Assembly (NCBI GenBank): GCA_033675265.1
Contig: JAUJYZ010001457.1
Span: 62,001-126,000 of the forward strand
Length of the DNA: 64,000 nucleotides
Source: Actinostola sp. cb2023
Lineage: Eukaryota > Cnidaria > Anthozoa > Actiniaria > Actinostolidae
Direction of reading: 5' to 3'
Both the position numbers and the translations under genes were made by a program. Below, piece after piece: positions 63,601-64,000 of this stretch. The notes beneath the pieces were generated by a model. The model was not told the DNA's origin. It was given only the letters and a program-made list of their open reading frames with translations, and ran no database searches. Within the stretch, counting starts at the first letter, position 1, and the number at the start of each line of letters is the position of its first letter.

Positions 63601-63719
63601 TGATATTGTTTTACAAAGGTATGGACAATTTTTGCAATGATGTCGAAGCGATGACTGGCAGGAAACCCTATTTGTTCATCAGAATCTCTCTGAAGTACAT
63701 TTCACCAATAATCAGTGGG
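48646..63719 (+). CDS. SLC6-B: tandem paralogue transporter, 3' end beyond the window
   Basis: Twelve exons: 48646-48862/3, 56618-56752, 56875-57025, 57227-57325, 57752-57884, 58774-58908, 60090-60193, 60388-60512, 61092-61204, 61660-61791, 63455-63554, 63619-63719. Exons 2-12 match SLC6-A in length and phase exactly. The final two exons of A (C-terminal TM12 and tail) should lie past 64000. About 515 residues are present, including TM1 [17 protein letters not shown], two EL2 sequons (NCT, NCS), ATQIYWSLG in TM6 and SNCGVSF in TM7. Amino-acid-type TM1 Gly as in A. One irregularity: the canonical donor after exon 1 (gg/gtaagg) leaves one G too many for the exon 2 phase. Either the donor is non-canonical (g/ggtaag), a base is inserted, or an unseen exon intervenes. 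Substrate unknown. Confidence 0.87.
48864..50680. other. SLC6-B intron 1, left part: no gene recognised
   Basis: A 123-codon frame at 49936-50307 has no recognisable domain. A short frame at 50398 ([16 protein letters not shown]) may belong to the mobile remnant downstream. Otherwise AT-rich. Confidence 0.35.
50690..51985 (+). pseudogene. Decayed mobile gene: 2A-like motif and cysteine-protease-like region
   Basis: At 51401-51430 the frame reads [10 protein letters not shown], a 2A-type (DxExNPGP) ribosome-skipping motif with the final Pro replaced by Ser. It is followed by IVAPYSQG, then after a frame change [17 protein letters not shown] (about 51490-51550), and later FDSHA and HPKGTC (about 51870-51930) with a stop between. 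The Cys in RQCVAM and the Asp-His in FDSH fit a cysteine-protease triad. As I recall, this pattern is that of herpesvirus-tegument-like peptidase C76 domains carried by animal mobile elements. A 101-codon frame with two hydrophobic segments (50690-50992) and a charged frame (51029-51274) lie upstream and may be earlier parts. Several frameshifts and stops make it non-functional. Located in SLC6-B intron 1. Confidence 0.5.
52173..52335. mobile_element. 163-bp foldback element in SLC6-B intron 1
   Basis: Left AAATCGGCTAACGCAATGTT and right AACACTGCGTTAGCCGATTT are complementary. Inner arms continue imperfectly. Confidence 0.7.
52430..52580. mobile_element. GC-rich 151-bp palindrome in SLC6-B intron 1
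   Basis: Left arm CATGCTCGAGAATCCAGCGG, later AACGTCGCCCCGCC; right arm GGCGGGGCGACGTT, later CGCTGAATCAGTCTCAAGCATG. GC content is far above the surroundings. Overlapping opposite frames are palindrome artefacts. Confidence 0.75.
52970..53076. mobile_element. 107-bp foldback element in SLC6-B intron 1
   Basis: Arms TTCAAAAAGTGGGTAGCGCT and GGATAGCGTTATCCACTCTT pair imperfectly, together with GATCTTTATTGAGTGGATT and its mirror. AACGGATAGCG is shared by both arms. Confidence 0.65.
53201..53451. mobile_element. CAGGGGCGGATC-family element, copy 2 (SLC6-B intron 1)
   Basis: Ends CAGGGGCGGATCTAGA and GGATCCGCCCCGCCCCTG. AGAAT is repeated on both sides (53196-53200 and 53452-53456). It is in opposite orientation to the related copy at 30470. 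Confidence 0.7.
54255..54310 (+). other. tRNA-like / SINE promoter remnant
   Basis: GGTTCGATTCCC is a good B-box and GTGGTCTAGTAAG resembles an A-box. The spacing is too short for an intact tRNA and no full cloverleaf can be folded. Probably a SINE head or decayed tRNA. Confidence 0.3.
55115..55261. mobile_element. Foldback element with AAGCGTGTCGGGGATT ends
   Basis: AAGCGTGTCGGGGATTGTTT at the left is mirrored by AATCCCCGACACGCTT at the right, with AATCAAA/TTTGATT inside. About 147 bp, in SLC6-B intron 1. Confidence 0.6.
55531..56110. mobile_element. 580-bp foldback element in SLC6-B intron 1
   Basis: Left end CCTTAAAGTGCTACTTAGAC and right end GTCCAAGTAGCACTTTAAGG are inverted. The arms continue through GAAAATCGATCGAA and TTTAGCTGAAACTTCA on both sides. 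A second inner pair (CTCCATACATTTCTTTGTGT / AAAGAAATGTATGGAG) lies near the centre. Confidence 0.8.
58022..58721. mobile_element. 700-bp foldback element in SLC6-B intron 5
   Basis: Left end ATCTCAAGTACGTTAAGGCC and right end GGCCTTAACGTACTTGAGAT are perfect inverted repeats. Long imperfect arms (including AGGGGAGAGGTATAAGAATC and its complement) span nearly the whole element. It ends 52 bp before the exon 6 acceptor region and contains no gene. Confidence 0.88.
58925..59450. repeat. 18-bp tandem repeat GAAGGATGAGGATGCGAAT in SLC6-B intron 6
   Basis: About 25 units of 18 bp with occasional CGG insertions. The minus-strand frames rich in Ser, Phe, His, Pro, Ile and Leu are artefacts of a repeat length divisible by three. 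It begins 17 bp after the exon 6 donor. Confidence 0.92.
59631..59760 (+). pseudogene. Partial second copy of SLC6-B exon 6 (3' part) inside intron 6
   Basis: AAGGCATCTTTTTTATTTTT ... CTGAGTTTGAACGACTGGCT matches the last 50 or so bases of exon 6 (58856-58908), followed by the same start of intron 6. Here the exon end is CCTCGG instead of CCTCAG before gtagga. It has no acceptor or 5' part. The satellite-like GATGAGGAT text continues after it. Confidence 0.85.
60878..61080. repeat. Two-copy tandem duplication of about 97 bp before SLC6-B exon 9
   Basis: AATAACATACTATCATTACC ... CCACCGCCATTAACATTAC occurs twice with almost no difference (one T/C change). Recent local duplication in intron 8, ending 12 bp before the exon 9 start. 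Confidence 0.9.
61840..63060. repeat. Approximately 75-bp satellite in SLC6-B intron 10
   Basis: About 15 units combine CTTCATGGACATATACATTC, TCTTATTGGAGTGGCTTCCT and GACATGTTCCCTTACGGGGA. Units vary by truncation and insertion. Scattered further units occur at 63320-63410. Open frames through it are artefacts. Confidence 0.9.
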
Positions 63720-63739
63720 GTGAGTACTGAAATATAAAT

Positions 63740-64000
63740 TGAATTGCTTGGTTGTAATGATGATAAAGAAGATGGCCGATGATAATGATGATAGAGACGA
63801 TTGTAGTGGTGGTCGTGCTGGTGATGTATGATGACGGTGCTGTTGGTGATGCATTGTAGGTTCACGGTAATGATAAAGATACGGGTATGAGAGTGGTAGT
63901 GATGCACGATGATGAAAAATATTACATTGAAGATGATACTCCTGATGATGGTGATTGATAGAGCTAGTGATACGTAGTCATGCCAACGATGACGAAAAAT
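63740..64000. repeat. GAT/GGTGAT microsatellite in SLC6-B intron 12
   Basis: The right edge of the window is GATGATGGTGATG-type low complexity, right after the exon 12 donor. Exons 13-14 are not in view. Confidence 0.7.

Overview
This is eukaryotic, animal nuclear DNA. It is AT-rich, gene-sparse and loaded with short foldback (MITE-type) transposons and tandem repeats, with spliced genes that use GT-AG introns. The mix of repeats and lineage-expanded mobile genes fits a cnidarian, most likely an anthozoan such as a coral or sea anemone. That assignment is inference; no species can be named from the sequence alone.

The core of the window is a head-to-tail pair of SLC6 neurotransmitter/amino-acid transporter genes on the + strand. 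SLC6-A (19758-37188) can be traced completely: 14 exons, 619 codons plus stop, every junction in phase. SLC6-B (48646 to the right edge) has its first 12 exons in the window. Exons 2-12 have exactly the same lengths as their partners in A, so the pair arose by tandem duplication of a whole gene. Almost all size difference lies in introns, which hold satellites, microsatellites and foldback elements. Exon 6 has been locally duplicated in both copies in different ways: an 11-copy array of the acceptor plus 5' part in A, and a single extra copy of the 3' part in B.

Left part (1-19.7 kb): a 2.2-kb satellite; a small frameshifted minus-strand gene (3634-4148); C/T-rich DNA; a 139-bp poly-G run; an intronless cytidine/dCMP deaminase gene of the CDADC1 type (8897-10120); then repeats, retroelement tails, a hammerhead-like motif and nested TA-target transposons up to the SLC6-A promoter region.

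Between the transporters (37.2-48.6 kb): repeats, a 1-kb element nested inside another element, and a decayed three-exon minus-strand gene (42264-46837) that looks like a DDE-type transposase. It is broken by one nonsense codon and one frameshift, and inverted 61-bp repeats lie on either side of it.

Inside SLC6-B intron 1 (48.9-56.6 kb) lie a decayed mobile-gene fragment with a 2A-like motif followed by a cysteine-protease-like region, and several palindromic elements. The remaining introns of B hold a 700-bp foldback element, an 18-bp satellite and a roughly 75-bp satellite.

The two transporters and the deaminase are the only clearly intact host genes. The rest is largely a record of repeated transposition and local amplification.
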